A DNA stretch of 64,000 bases from an uncultured Myxococcales bacterium (GCA_903896545.1 CAITYF010000031.1:1-64000), one strand, 5' to 3'. Counted from the first letter of the stretch, positions 17,792 to 28,039 are shown. A program made the numbers and translations. Notes: generated by a model from the sequence alone, not told the origin.

Positions 17792-20700
17792 GGCAATTGG
17801 ATGCGCGCGACGAGTTCTTTGCCGCCGAAAGATCCGACGACATAGATCGATTTGGTCGCAGCGTCACGCCAAATCTTGTTGGCCTGCGTGTTGGCGATGT
17901 TCGCGCCGCAGTCGACCAAGCCGGGGAGCACGAGCTGGTTCCACGTCCACAAACCACTGGCTGCGTCAAAGATGCCGTGCAGTACAAAGACTTGCCGGCA
18001 GTTGCTGGAGCCGCCCGACGGACCGTAGAACTCGCCCGTTGCCCAGCCGTCGTTGTTGCTCAAGTAGACGCTCTTGACGTCATATTGCGTGCTCCACGCG
18101 TTGGCGCCGGGAACCACGGGCGTCTGCTGGGTCCACACGCCATTGTCGAAGCTCCAGAGCGTGCCCTGCGTACCGCCGACGAGCAGGTGGCCCGGACCGG
18201 TGCCGTGGATCGTCCGGTAGCTGCCCTGGCCCAAGCCGGTGCCAATGGAGACGACGCGGTCGACCGTGGAAACCGGCGTGTTCACGTACGCTTCACCCGA
18301 ATACGTAAAATCCACGCCGTCGCATGGGACGCCGACACTGCCATCCCAAACGGCGACGGCAGACTTGGTCGGCGACTGGCCGTTGTCGCCGATGTAGCCG
18401 GCAAAGTAGATGGCGGCGTCGCTCGCGGCGTACACGTCGCTCACGGTCATGGGCACCTGCTTGTCGCACTGGGTCGGGCTGGTCGTGATCATCAGCCGTG
18501 AGATGGTGCTCAAGTTGCCACCGACCAACTGCATCCAGCCAGCGTTGCTCTGGAATTCCGCGCTGCTGTTACCGCCGCCGCCAAACACGAACGTGGCGCC
18601 GCCAGCGATGGGGAACGCGTCGACCGCGTTCAGCGCGCGGGTCAATGTGGGCACGGTGACGGGCGTGAACGGCACGTAGGACGTCAAGCCGGGGATCATC
18701 ATCGCCGGCACGTTGTCGCCTACGCCGCCGACGGCAATCACGTCGCGCAGGTCGTTCATTTTTGACTTGGCGACGCCAAAGTAGCCGGCATTGCTGATCG
18801 TCAAAGTCGTGCCGTCGATGCCGCGGATGTCGCCTTGAGTCGCCGCGCCGGTGAACGAGTTGTCCCAGCCGCTGGCGAAAAGGCCGACAGCGTTTGCGTC
18901 GATGCTGGTCAGCGCACCCTGGGTCGCTGGGCTCGGATCGCCAACTTTCACCTCAAAACCGGTGCACGTCTGTTCCGCGCAGAAGGGTGACAGAAGCGAA
19001 GCGTTGCCCGGCGTGCACGTCGCGCCCCACGCCTTGGTCGTGTTGCTGCAGCCTGTCGCGCCGACGCAGGCGTCGAGCGTGCAGCTGATGCCGTCGTCGC
19101 AGTTCTTCGCGCCGGGCAAGATGCACTGTCCGGACGTGCACGCGCCGACCGCTGTGTATTTCAGGCCGCTGCAGGTGTTGCCGCCGCAAGCGGTGCCGTT
19201 GGTAACCTTCTTCGTCTGACACCCGTCGCCCGGATCGCAGGAATCCACGGTGCACGGATTTCCGTCGTCGCACACGACCGTCGTACCGGCCTTGCACGTG
19301 CCGCCGCTGCAGACGTCACCCGTCGTACACCTGTTGCCGTCTTTGCAGCTGGCCGTGTTGTTCGTGTACTTGCAGCCCGACGTGGGGTCGCAGCTGTCGT
19401 TTGTACAGCCATTCTGATCAGTGCAATTCTTCGTCGCGCCGCCGACGCAAACGCCCTTCACGCACGCGTCTGGACTGCCCGTCGAGCCGGTACAGACATT
19501 GCCGTCCGAGCACGCGCCGCTGGTCATCGGCGCCCAGATGCAGCCCTTCGCCGGGTCGCAGCTGTCCACTGTGCAGCTGTTGTTGTCGTCGCACCCCATC
19601 GGCGTCGCGCCGGCGCAAACGCCTGCGGTGCACACGTCGTCGATGGTGCACGCGTTGCCGTCGCTGCAGCCGGTTCCGCTGGCTGGCTGGTATTGGCAGC
19701 CTACAACTGGATCGCAGCCCAGGCTCAGCGTGCACGCGCCGCCGTCTGCACAGGTCGCCACGGTGCCGACGCAGGCTCCCGAAATGCACGCGTCGCCAGT
19801 CGAGCAGACGTTGCCATCGTCGCACTGCGCGGTGTTGAATGGGTGCAAGCAGCCGCTGAGACCGTTGCACAGGTCATCGGTGCACGCGTTGGCGTCGTCG
19901 CACAATTCAGGCGGCGGCGCGCTGCCGCAGACCCCGGCGGAGCACGTGGCAGCGCCCTGGAACGTCAAGCCAGTGCAGCCTTGGCTCGAACAGGAAGCAC
20001 CGTCGGCGAGCAACGTGTGTTTGCAGCCGCCCAAGCCGTCGCAGCCGTCGGTTGTGCACGGGTTGGCGTCGTCGCACGGGTTGACCGCGGCGCCGCACTT
20101 GCCGTCTGCGCACACGTCGCCCGTCGTGCACTGTGAGCCGTCGTCGCACGGCGCTGTGTTGTTGCTGAACGCGCAGCCGGATTTGGCGTTACACGCGTCC
20201 GTGGTGCACGCGTTCTTGTCGTCACAGACCAGCGCACTGCCGGCTTGGCACGTGCCACCGGCGCACGCGTCGCCTACGGTGCAAACGCTGCCGTCGTCGC
20301 ATGCTTTGCCGCCGAGGACCGGCGTGTGCGTGCAGCCGTCCGCGGCGGAGCAGGCGTCGTCGGTGCACACGTTCTGGTCGCTGCAACTGGGTGCGGGGCC
20401 GCCGACGCAGACACCGAGCGCGCAGGTGTCGTCCGCCGTGCACGGGTTGCCATCGCTGCATGCGACTGCATTGGTCTGGTGTGAGCAGCCAGAGAGCGGC
20501 GAGCAGAAGTCATCGGTGCAGGCGTTCTTGTCGTCGCAATCGACGGGCGCGGCCAGCAACTGGCAGCTGCCAGCGGCGCACGTGCCGCCCTTCCCGAGGA
20601 CGAGCCCAACGCACCCGGCCGAAGCGCACAACGCGCCGTCCGTCGTCGCTGCGTGTTGGCAACCGCCACTGGGGTCGCACGCGTCGACCGAGCACAAGTT

Positions 20701-23010
20701 GCCGTCGTCGCAGTTGGATGCCGCGCCGGGCAGGCAGACTCCGCCGCCGCAAACGTCGCCCACCGTGCACAGGTTGCCGTCGCTGCACGCGGCGGTGTTG
20801 GCGGTGTGTGTGCAGCCTACGGACGGGTCGCAGGCATCGTCGGTGCACAGCGTGTTGTCGGCGCAGCTCAGTTGGCCACCTGGCACGCAAACGCCGCTCA
20901 AACAAGTGTTCGCGGCGTTGTGTACGAGCCCGCTGCACGACGCGTCGGCGCACACGTCGCCGTCCGCCTTGGGGCTGTGCGTGCAGCCACTGAAGGCGTC
21001 GCACGCGTCCCAGGTGCAACCGTCCTGGTCGTCGCACGCGTTGACTGCCCCTGGCACGCACGAGCCGTCCCCGCAGTGGTCGCCGGTGGTACAGGCGTTG
21101 CCGTCCGAACAGGGCGCCACGTTCGCGTTGTGCTGGCACGTCCCGGTCGCATCGCAGCTGTCGTCGGTGCACGCATTCTGATCGTCGCAGGCCATCGCCG
21201 CGCCGACGCACGTGACACCGGAGCAGACGTCGTCTGTGGTGCACGGATTGCCGTCGTCGCACGGACCGGTGATCAGGCCGTGCGCGCACACTTTGCCACC
21301 GCCCGCGCCAGCATCGCAGCCGTCCAGCGTGCAAGGATTGGCGTCGTCGCACGCGTTGACCGTCACGCCCGTGCAAACGCCGCCGCCGCAGACGTCGTTC
21401 TGCGTACACGCGCTGCCGTCATCGCACGTCGCCGCGTTTGCTGTGTGCGCGCAGCCGTTCGCGCCCGTGGTCGCGGTCGGATCACAGGCGTCGTCGGTGC
21501 ACGTGTTGGCGTCATCGCAGTTGACCGGCGCGCCCGCCTTGCAAACGCCACCAGCGCAGACGTCCCCCGTGGTGCACGCGTTCCCGTCTGCACACGGCGA
21601 GTAGTTGGCCACGTGTACGCACCCGCCGTCGCCGGGATTGCAGGCGTCGTTCGTGCAGACGTTGTCGTCGTCGCACGTGGTGAGCGCGCCCGGCAAGCAG
21701 ATCCCGCCCAAACAGGTGTCACCCACCGTGCACGCGTTGCCGTCCTGACACGCCTTGCCGGCGCCCGCGGCTTTGACCGAGCACTTGCCGTTGACGCACG
21801 CTTCCTCTGTGCACGTGTTGAAGTCATAGCAGTCGGCGTTGGACCCGCACGAGCACGTGCTGATGTTGCCCGTGCAAACGCCCGCCTTGCAGACGTGGTC
21901 CGTGCTGCAGCTGATGCCGTCGTCGCACTTGACCGTGTTGGGCGTGTGCGTGCAGCCCACGTCGGACAGGCAGATATCGTCGGTGCACAGGTTGCCGTCG
22001 TCGCACGATTGCTTGGCACCGGGGATGCAGCTGCCGCCGTCACACGCGTCGTTCACCGTGCAGGTGTTGCCGTCGCTGCAGGTCACGTTGCCTGGCAGCG
22101 CGGCAGCGACGCAGCAACCCGCGGCGCACACGTCCTTGGTGCACGGATTCTTGTCATCGCACTGCGCGTCGGCGGTGCAGCCACAGCCTGGCGTGCCGAC
22201 GCACTGACCCGCAAAGCACGTGTCGCCCTGGGTCAGCGCGTTCCCGTCGTCGCACGTCACAGCGTTGGGTTGGAACACGCAGTCGCCGGTCTTCGCGTCG
22301 CACTTGTCTTCCGTGCACCCGTTGCCATCCGCGCACAGCTTCAAGGCGCCCGCGGTGCACTTGCCGCCGGCGCAAACGTCGCCCAGCGTGCACGTGTTGC
22401 CGTCGGTGCACGGCGCCGTGTTGTTGGCGAACTGACAGCCGGTTTTGATGTCGCAGATATCCGTCGTGCACGCGTTGCCGTCGTCACACGTCAGCGCGCC
22501 ACCGGTGCCGCACTTGCCATTCTTGCATGCGTCGTTGAGTGTGCAGCCATCGCCGTCATCACACGGTCCGCCGTCGTTGTTGCTGTAGACGCAGCCGCTG
22601 GCCGGATTGCAGCTGTCGATTGTGCACGTGTTCTTGTCGTCGCAATCGACCTGCTTGGATCCTACGCAGCCGTCCTTGCCGCACAGGTCCTGAGTGGTAC
22701 ACGGATTGCCGTCGTCGCAGCCCTTGTCCAGAATCGGCGAATGCGTGCACGTACTGCCTTCGCACTGGTCGGACGTGCAGGGATTGCTGTCGTTGCAGCC
22801 TTTGCTGCAGCCCGTGTCAGGTCCGAGATGCGTATCTGGAGCGTCCTCAGCCGCCACGACGCCATCGGGCGTTTCCGTCGTGACCGTCTCACCACATTGG
22901 GTCGTGCCCAGCAACAAGACGCTGAGGCCAACAACAACGCGCAGCACAGTCCAAGCCTGCGTGGAAAAGAACCGCCGGAACTGTCGCGCGCAGAACCACA
23001 TCAAGCGCAC
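17788..23010 (-). CDS. giant cysteine-repeat surface lipoprotein
   Basis: This is a 1740-residue protein. The N-terminus has a hydrophobic signal ending LLLGTTQCGE, a poor lipobox but followed by an acidic tether like the other lipoproteins here. Residues ~67-1332 hold about 24 units of ~50 residues, each of two half-modules: C-D-D-x-N-x-C-T-x-D-x-C then C-x-D-G-N-x-C-T-x-G-D-x-C-x-x-G-x-C. Acidic Asp/Asn positions between cysteines suggest calcium-stabilised, disulfide-knotted rods. The last ~400 residues are Gly/Val-rich with WSFDNGVW-like blades, resembling a beta-propeller. A long stalk presenting a head domain is the natural reading. No enzyme activity is evident. It overlaps the HAD gene by 4 bp. 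Confidence 0.9.
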   Translation of the reverse strand: MRLMWFCARQFRRFFSTQAWTVLRVVVGLSVLLLGTTQCGETVTTETPDGVVAAEDAPDTHLGPDTGCSKGCNDSNPCTSDQCEGSTCTHSPILDKGCDDGNPCTTQDLCGKDGCVGSKQVDCDDKNTCTIDSCNPASGCVYSNNDGGPCDDGDGCTLNDACKNGKCGTGGALTCDDGNACTTDICDIKTGCQFANNTAPCTDGNTCTLGDVCAGGKCTAGALKLCADGNGCTEDKCDAKTGDCVFQPNAVTCDDGNALTQGDTCFAGQCVGTPGCGCTADAQCDDKNPCTKDVCAAGCCVAAALPGNVTCSDGNTCTVNDACDGGSCIPGAKQSCDDGNLCTDDICLSDVGCTHTPNTVKCDDGISCSTDHVCKAGVCTGNISTCSCGSNADCYDFNTCTEEACVNGKCSVKAAGAGKACQDGNACTVGDTCLGGICLPGALTTCDDDNVCTNDACNPGDGGCVHVANYSPCADGNACTTGDVCAGGVCKAGAPVNCDDANTCTDDACDPTATTGANGCAHTANAATCDDGSACTQNDVCGGGVCTGVTVNACDDANPCTLDGCDAGAGGGKVCAHGLITGPCDDGNPCTTDDVCSGVTCVGAAMACDDQNACTDDSCDATGTCQHNANVAPCSDGNACTTGDHCGDGSCVPGAVNACDDQDGCTWDACDAFSGCTHSPKADGDVCADASCSGLVHNAANTCLSGVCVPGGQLSCADNTLCTDDACDPSVGCTHTANTAACSDGNLCTVGDVCGGGVCLPGAASNCDDGNLCSVDACDPSGGCQHAATTDGALCASAGCVGLVLGKGGTCAAGSCQLLAAPVDCDDKNACTDDFCSPLSGCSHQTNAVACSDGNPCTADDTCALGVCVGGPAPSCSDQNVCTDDACSAADGCTHTPVLGGKACDDGSVCTVGDACAGGTCQAGSALVCDDKNACTTDACNAKSGCAFSNNTAPCDDGSQCTTGDVCADGKCGAAVNPCDDANPCTTDGCDGLGGCKHTLLADGASCSSQGCTGLTFQGAATCSAGVCGSAPPPELCDDANACTDDLCNGLSGCLHPFNTAQCDDGNVCSTGDACISGACVGTVATCADGGACTLSLGCDPVVGCQYQPASGTGCSDGNACTIDDVCTAGVCAGATPMGCDDNNSCTVDSCDPAKGCIWAPMTSGACSDGNVCTGSTGSPDACVKGVCVGGATKNCTDQNGCTNDSCDPTSGCKYTNNTASCKDGNRCTTGDVCSGGTCKAGTTVVCDDGNPCTVDSCDPGDGCQTKKVTNGTACGGNTCSGLKYTAVGACTSGQCILPGAKNCDDGISCTLDACVGATGCSNTTKAWGATCTPGNASLLSPFCAEQTCTGFEVKVGDPSPATQGALTSIDANAVGLFASGWDNSFTGAATQGDIRGIDGTTLTISNAGYFGVAKSKMNDLRDVIAVGGVGDNVPAMMIPGLTSYVPFTPVTVPTLTRALNAVDAFPIAGGATFVFGGGGNSSAEFQSNAGWMQLVGGNLSTISRLMITTSPTQCDKQVPMTVSDVYAASDAAIYFAGYIGDNGQSPTKSAVAVWDGSVGVPCDGVDFTYSGEAYVNTPVSTVDRVVSIGTGLGQGSYRTIHGTGPGHLLVGGTQGTLWSFDNGVWTQQTPVVPGANAWSTQYDVKSVYLSNNDGWATGEFYGPSGGSSNCRQVFVLHGIFDAASGLWTWNQLVLPGLVDCGANIANTQANKIWRDAATKSIYVVGSFGGKELVARIQLP
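19015..22812 (-). repeat. coding tandem repeats of ~155 bp (Cys-rich half-modules)
   Basis: This is the DNA of the ~24 protein units described for the 1740-residue gene. The units are diverged at nucleotide level, so they are older duplications rather than a fresh array. Several units carry a longer second half with a CSGLV- or CTGLT-type insert. Strong codon bias gives long meaningless open frames on the opposite strand. Confidence 0.85.
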
Positions 23011-23120
23011 CCAAATCGCCCAGCGGAAGAATCCGCCGCCATTAGGATAGCAGGGTCGGGGGATGCTTTGCCAGCGATCGCGTGCGAATCATGTAGACTT
23101 GTGAGGGCGCCGTGCACACG

Positions 23121-24062
23121 CTAAGCGAGCGGTTCGGTGCTCTCTACGTCCGGCGTGTCGGTCGCGTCCGCCGAGGGCGGCAGCATGCGGGTCAACAGCC
23201 CCATCGGCAGGTATGGCAGGCCACTGAGCAATTGCTGCAAGTGCTTGAGCGCCAAACCATTTCTGCGCTGGACTTTGCGCGCGAGGATCAGCTCGTTTTT
23301 GAGCGAGTGCTCCAAGCCGGTCAACTCGGTCACCGTCACTTGATAACCGAACGCCTCCAACACGTGCGCACGGATCACGTTGGTCAGGTTGGCGCCGAAC
23401 TCGCGGCGGTGGATGGGATGCCGCCACAACGCGCCCGCAGGTGCATGAACCGCCGTTCCGGCGAGTAACCGCGCGATCTCGGCTTGGCAACACGGCACCA
23501 CGGCAATGACCGAAGCGCCGGCGCGGATACCGAGCTCAATGGCATCGTCCGTCGCCGTGTCGCAGGCGTGCAACGCAACCACGGCGTCGACTGGACGATC
23601 GTGCCACACCGGCGGCTTGTCCGCTTCGACATGCGGCACGAGATCGGCGACCGCCATTTCCTCGTAGACCATCCGCGGGTAGTTCAGCAGCGCGGCGCGT
23701 TCACGGGCGCGGGCCACCAAATCCGCGCGCACTTCCACGTTCAGCACGGTGCCGCGCTCGCTCGGCTTGCACCAAAGCTCGTACAGGACAAAGCCGAGGT
23801 AGCCGTTGCCCGCGCCGGCGTCGACAATCAGCGGATCGCGATCGTCGGCGAAGAGCCGCTCCAGGTCGGGCGTCAGCAGGTTCGCCAAGTGATTGATCTG
23901 CTTGAGCTTACGCCGCGAGTCAGCGTTCAACTGGCCGTCCCGCGTCAGAATGTGCAGCTGTTTGAGGAGTTCGGTCGACTGTTCAGGCAGCAATTCGCGC
24001 TGAACACGGGCGGCGGGAATCGACTGGCGCGATTTCTCCGCGATCTGCTTTTTGTTTTTCAA
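23121..24062 (-). CDS. class I SAM-dependent methyltransferase (Methyltransf_32-like)
   Basis: This is a 313-residue protein. Residues ~85-100 hold the SAM motif IVDAGAGNGYLG; later come VVALHACDTATDDAI and VVPCCQAEI, a combination seen in a methyltransferase group related to METTL25/GSTCD proteins. Substrate unknown, possibly RNA or protein. The start is a TTG at 24062 overlapping the TGA of the upstream transporter gene (TTGA); AAGG lies about 11 bases before. The Lys-rich opening (KNKKQ) is compatible with this start. Confidence 0.8.
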   Translation of the reverse strand: MKNKKQIAEKSRQSIPAARVQRELLPEQSTELLKQLHILTRDGQLNADSRRKLKQINHLANLLTPDLERLFADDRDPLIVDAGAGNGYLGFVLYELWCKPSERGTVLNVEVRADLVARARERAALLNYPRMVYEEMAVADLVPHVEADKPPVWHDRPVDAVVALHACDTATDDAIELGIRAGASVIAVVPCCQAEIARLLAGTAVHAPAGALWRHPIHRREFGANLTNVIRAHVLEAFGYQVTVTELTGLEHSLKNELILARKVQRRNGLALKHLQQLLSGLPYLPMGLLTRMLPPSADATDTPDVESTEPLA

Positions 24063-27000
24063 GATGCGGTCTTGCCTTGAAGCGCTGGTTTGGCTTCTGC
24101 CGCGTGCTCATTGGCAGCACGCAGCCGTTGGGTCAACACCCGAATCACACCGCGGGCGAGCGCCGGGTGCAGGTCGAGCAAATCCTGGAAGTCGTCGCGG
24201 GCGATTGCCAGCAGCTCCAGATTGGTCTGCGCCCGGCAGGAAGCCGAACGCGGCGACGCGTCCAAAAGCGCCATCTCACCGAAGCACTCTTTCACACGCA
24301 GTGAAGCGCGAAGCTCGCCGCCGTTCAGCACGCCGACTTCCCCTTCCACGATGACGTACAAGTGGTCGCCTGGATCGCCTTCCGCGAAGACCAGGTCGCC
24401 CTGCTCCACGTGGACCTGCTGCACGATGTCCGTCAGCGGCAGCAGCTGCTCGCCGCTCAGATCGCTGAACAACGGGACCGCCTTCAGCAGGAACACCATA
24501 TCCATCGGATCGCGGGCCATTTTGTCCCCCTTGGGCTGTTCCACCCACTTCCACACGCGTGCAAGCCACTGTTCTTCTTTGAGCAAGTGATTCAGGTCGA
24601 GGGTAAACTCGCCCAGCGTCATCATCGTCGCGCCGTCTGCCGGGCCCGCGAGCGCGGCATCGGCGCGCTGTTCGACCAGCGCCACGAACGGCTTCAATTC
24701 CGGTTCGGTCAGGTGCTGGTCCAGCAGTTCAATCGCGTTCGAGCGCACCCGCTGCTGCGTGCTGCGGTAGTACATGAACGCGCGGTGCATCGCGGCACGC
24801 GAGTGGAGCAGCCCCAGCAGGCGGAAGCTCCGTGTCTCGGATTGCACGCGCAACGCGCCCAGTTCGTCCTGGAAGAATTTGTGCCGCAGCGTTTGCCCCG
24901 AGGTGATGAGCTCAACGACCTGATACCGCTTCAGCCTATCGATCTCCTTGAGCAGCTGATTCGCCAGCCACGTGCGGGGCGGTCGCGGCCGCTCCGGCTC
25001 ACGCGCCATTCGCCACAGCGACTGGACCGCCGCGTCGCGCACGACGGACTCGTGCGACGGCAGCAGCTGCTGCATCAGAAAATCGCGTGCTTCGTTGGTG
25101 CCAAAGCGCTCGACCACACGAAAGAGACGCAGCTGAATCGCCGGATGCGGCGGACGCTCCGCGATCACTTCCGCGAGCGCCCCCACCAACGGAGGACCAA
25201 AACGCAGCAGCGCCTGCGACGCGGCAGGCACAAGATCCGCCTGCCCCAATGCCTTGATCAGCGGATCGATGAATTCCGGCGAGCCAATCTGCCCCATCGA
25301 CTGCACGGCGTTCAGGCGGACGTTCACGTCGAGATCGTCGATCATCGAGGCGAGGTCAAACGACGCGTCGGCGTGATAACCACCCGAAATGAACGCCGCA
25401 CGCGCGCGCCGTTCGCTGGTCTGACTGCGCAGGTCGTCGATCAACTCGCGGTGAATGCGCGACGTCACCTGCTCGCCGCCTGCGCTGCGCATCCACATGA
25501 CGGCCAAACGCGCCACGGCGAGATCGTCGTGGTGCATGAATGGCGAGACCAAAGGAATCAAGCCCTTGTCGGGGAAATGCGCCAGCAGGCGCAGGCTTTC
25601 ACGCAAGACGGGGGCTGGCTTGTCCTTGGTCATGAGTCCAAGAAGCATCTGCCTTTCCGGCTTCATGCCGAACTCGCTCATCACCTCCAGCGCGCGGCGG
25701 GCGACTTCCGGATCGGCGTTGCGCGCGGCAGGCATCAGGTCGTTCACGTCCACAGGCAGACGCAGCTCGCGGACCATTTCCAGCGCCTGATTGATCTCGG
25801 CCGGGCTCTGCGCCCGCAACCTTTGACGCGCTTCACGCAGGGCGTTTTGCTGCAACAATTCCTGCGTTTGCGGATCCGCGTCGGAATCCACGCGCCGGGC
25901 ACGTAGCCCCTCGAACAACGCGCGGCGGTAATGCGGCGCCATCGCGAGGCCCAGGAACACAACGCCCACGCACGCCAGTGATGTGCCCCAGGAAAGCGTA
26001 CCCAACTGCGCCGCGGAAGGCGCGAGCAGCAGTAGCGCAATCGAGACAGACGCCGTGCCCACGCGGTAGACCACACCGTCGATGAGGGTCTTGGCGCGCT
26101 CGCCTTTGCGTGCGTCCAACGGCATCACGAGCATCTGCATGGCGTTGCGCGTCAAAGCGAACTGGCCGATCCGTTCCATGAAAGACGTCGCGACGATGGC
26201 CCAAAATGCGTAGGGCAGTTCGTGCGTCTTGGCGACCATGTACAAAATGCTGCCGATGCCAATGATGATCGCGCTTGCAGAAATGGCGACGCCGATGCCG
26301 ACCAGCCGCACGATGCGCCCCGTGGCGACCAAAGCGACAAAGAACGCGACGGTGTTGGAAATCGCGTAGTAGGTGCCCAGAAAGCCGGCGATGGACTCTT
26401 TGTTGTGAACGTAACGCGCTTTGAGCTCGGTGGAGAACTGATAGTCCAAAATGAGCGACGCGACCTGAAGCAAGAACACCAGGAGCGCCAATCGCAACAG
26501 CAAAGGCGTGTCCGTGATGTTGCGAAACCCGCGAAGAATGTCACTGCCGCGATCCTTGCGGGCGTCCGTGGTGGGCGTGCGGGACGCTTGCGTCTGTTCG
26601 TCTGCCGCATCAGCGGTCAAACCTGTGACGGTTCGAACGATCTTCGGCACTTTCCACAGTGGCCAAGCCAGAAGGGCCAGCACCAACCAAAGCAGGTGCC
26701 GCGCTTCCATACCTTGGCGCAGGAACAGGCTGACCATGCCGCCGCCCGCCGCCGCGCCCAAGGTCGACACCGCGGCAAGCACGGGGAACAACCGCTTGCC
26801 CTGCCGGGACGGCACGAGCGCGGACATCATGTTCCAGCTTTGCAGCAAAATGAGGTTGGCAATGCCCGTGCACCAGACCAACTGCATCAGCGCGATGCCT
26901 TTGGGATGCAGCGGATAGGCCAAGTGCAAAGCGGCAAAGGAAGTCTGTGCAACGAGGAGCAAGCCGACAAATCGCCGCGTGAGCGACGTGCGCTCCATGA

Positions 27001-27283
27001 TGCCGACGTAGAGGATCGACACGAATGCGGTGAAAACCGACGAGCCGAGGAACATCCACGGCAGCATTTTGGTTTCGTGGTCGGTCAGAAAGACGGCGCG
27101 CGTGAACGTGGCGATGACGACGCTCGCCGCGGTGACGACCGCAAAAAGCGGCGCAGACTGCACGAGCACGGGCTGATCCGCGCGCTTCATGCCGAAGAGC
27201 GATCGAAGCCAACGCAGCGCCCGTTCCTGAAACGCGGGTTGCGGCGTCGGCGTCATCGATGTGGTCGTCGTAGTCTGGGTCAA
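24059..27283 (-). CDS. Npt-like nucleotide-translocase/MFS protein with HEAT repeats and cNMP-binding domain
   Basis: The TTG at 27283 is preferred: GGGAGG sits six bases upstream; ATG 27256 is the alternative. The ~1074-residue product has three parts. Residues ~35-430 contain about ten to twelve membrane spans resembling the ATP/ADP-translocase (Npt/TLC) and MFS fold. Residues ~450-900 are HEAT-like helical repeats (for example ALEVMSEFG and AVQSMGQIGS). Residues ~930-1060 are a cyclic-nucleotide-binding domain (LKAVPLFSDLSGEQL, GDLVFAEGDPGDHLYVIVEG and FGEMALLDASPRSASCRA). The phosphate-binding cassette (GEMALL...RSAS) looks intact. Ligand-gated transport or envelope sensing is inferred; the transported molecule is unknown. 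Confidence 0.85.
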   Translation of the reverse strand: MTQTTTTTSMTPTPQPAFQERALRWLRSLFGMKRADQPVLVQSAPLFAVVTAASVVIATFTRAVFLTDHETKMLPWMFLGSSVFTAFVSILYVGIMERTSLTRRFVGLLLVAQTSFAALHLAYPLHPKGIALMQLVWCTGIANLILLQSWNMMSALVPSRQGKRLFPVLAAVSTLGAAAGGGMVSLFLRQGMEARHLLWLVLALLAWPLWKVPKIVRTVTGLTADAADEQTQASRTPTTDARKDRGSDILRGFRNITDTPLLLRLALLVFLLQVASLILDYQFSTELKARYVHNKESIAGFLGTYYAISNTVAFFVALVATGRIVRLVGIGVAISASAIIIGIGSILYMVAKTHELPYAFWAIVATSFMERIGQFALTRNAMQMLVMPLDARKGERAKTLIDGVVYRVGTASVSIALLLLAPSAAQLGTLSWGTSLACVGVVFLGLAMAPHYRRALFEGLRARRVDSDADPQTQELLQQNALREARQRLRAQSPAEINQALEMVRELRLPVDVNDLMPAARNADPEVARRALEVMSEFGMKPERQMLLGLMTKDKPAPVLRESLRLLAHFPDKGLIPLVSPFMHHDDLAVARLAVMWMRSAGGEQVTSRIHRELIDDLRSQTSERRARAAFISGGYHADASFDLASMIDDLDVNVRLNAVQSMGQIGSPEFIDPLIKALGQADLVPAASQALLRFGPPLVGALAEVIAERPPHPAIQLRLFRVVERFGTNEARDFLMQQLLPSHESVVRDAAVQSLWRMAREPERPRPPRTWLANQLLKEIDRLKRYQVVELITSGQTLRHKFFQDELGALRVQSETRSFRLLGLLHSRAAMHRAFMYYRSTQQRVRSNAIELLDQHLTEPELKPFVALVEQRADAALAGPADGATMMTLGEFTLDLNHLLKEEQWLARVWKWVEQPKGDKMARDPMDMVFLLKAVPLFSDLSGEQLLPLTDIVQQVHVEQGDLVFAEGDPGDHLYVIVEGEVGVLNGGELRASLRVKECFGEMALLDASPRSASCRAQTNLELLAIARDDFQDLLDLHPALARGVIRVLTQRLRAANEHAAEAKPALQGKTAS

Positions 27284-27533
27284 ACGTGCGCCTCCCGGCG
27301 GGATAGTTGAACAGAAAGGCGGGCGCGGCGGAAGTCCCTGTCGACGATCTCGCGCCTCTTGGCGGGTAAATCGGCGGGATTGTCGGCGTCTGCCAAAGCT
27401 CCGAGGGCACGGCGAATCGCGCTTCGCTCCGCGTTCCGCGTGATCACGCGATCGCGCCCCGCTGGGTATTTTGCAGGATCGACAGCCGATGCCACACTGC
27501 GCGGAGCGCGCGCTCCCGCCGCACGAGGATTGG

Positions 27534-28028
27534 ATGATTCTGCACGATTTGGAACCGTGGCATTTTGCCATCGCAGGCGCTGGAATTGCGCTCATTACCT
27601 TGACACTGCAGGCCGTGGGCAACCGCGCGCTGGGCGTATCGACTGGCTTGGAGGAATTCTGCTCGCTGGTCAGCAAAGCGCCGTATTTCGGCCGCGCTGA
27701 ATTGCGATCGCACTGGCGCCTCGTCATGTTCGCCGGGCTCATCTGCGGCGGCTTGTTGTCGTCCGTCACCTCCGGCGCCTGGTCGCTCAGCTGGAACGCG
27801 GGCATGCTGGACACGCGCCTGCATCTCGACCACGGCAGCAAGATCGCGTGGTTTTTCGTCGGCGGCCTCCTCACGGGCGTCGGAACGCGCATGGCAGGCG
27901 GCTGCACCAGCGGTCACGGCATCTACGGCATGGCGCGCTTCCAGCCCGGTAGCTTCGCCAGCGTGCTCGCGTTCATGGCGAGCGGCATCCTCACGGCCAA
28001 CCTCCTCTGGCGCGTCATCGCACCCTAA
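27534..28028 (+). CDS. YeeE/YedE-family sulfur transporter, first half
   Basis: The ATG at 27534 has CGAGG upstream and is chosen over earlier codons. The 164-residue product has four to five hydrophobic segments and the family signature GGCTSGHGIYG (about 122-132). YeeE/YedE proteins carry thiosulfate or related sulfur compounds, with conserved Cys handling the cargo. The gene is half length and pairs with the next one, 11 bp on, so the two halves probably assemble into one channel. It is divergent from the Npt-like gene. Confidence 0.9.
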   Translation: MILHDLEPWHFAIAGAGIALITLTLQAVGNRALGVSTGLEEFCSLVSKAPYFGRAELRSHWRLVMFAGLICGGLLSSVTSGAWSLSWNAGMLDTRLHLDHGSKIAWFFVGGLLTGVGTRMAGGCTSGHGIYGMARFQPGSFASVLAFMASGILTANLLWRVIAP

Positions 28029-28039
28029 CAGGACTTTCC

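Noticed and set aside
19421-23124. Long plus-strand frames opposite the cysteine-repeat gene
   Set aside because: They arise from the repeated codon pattern of the real gene and have no ribosome site or domain.
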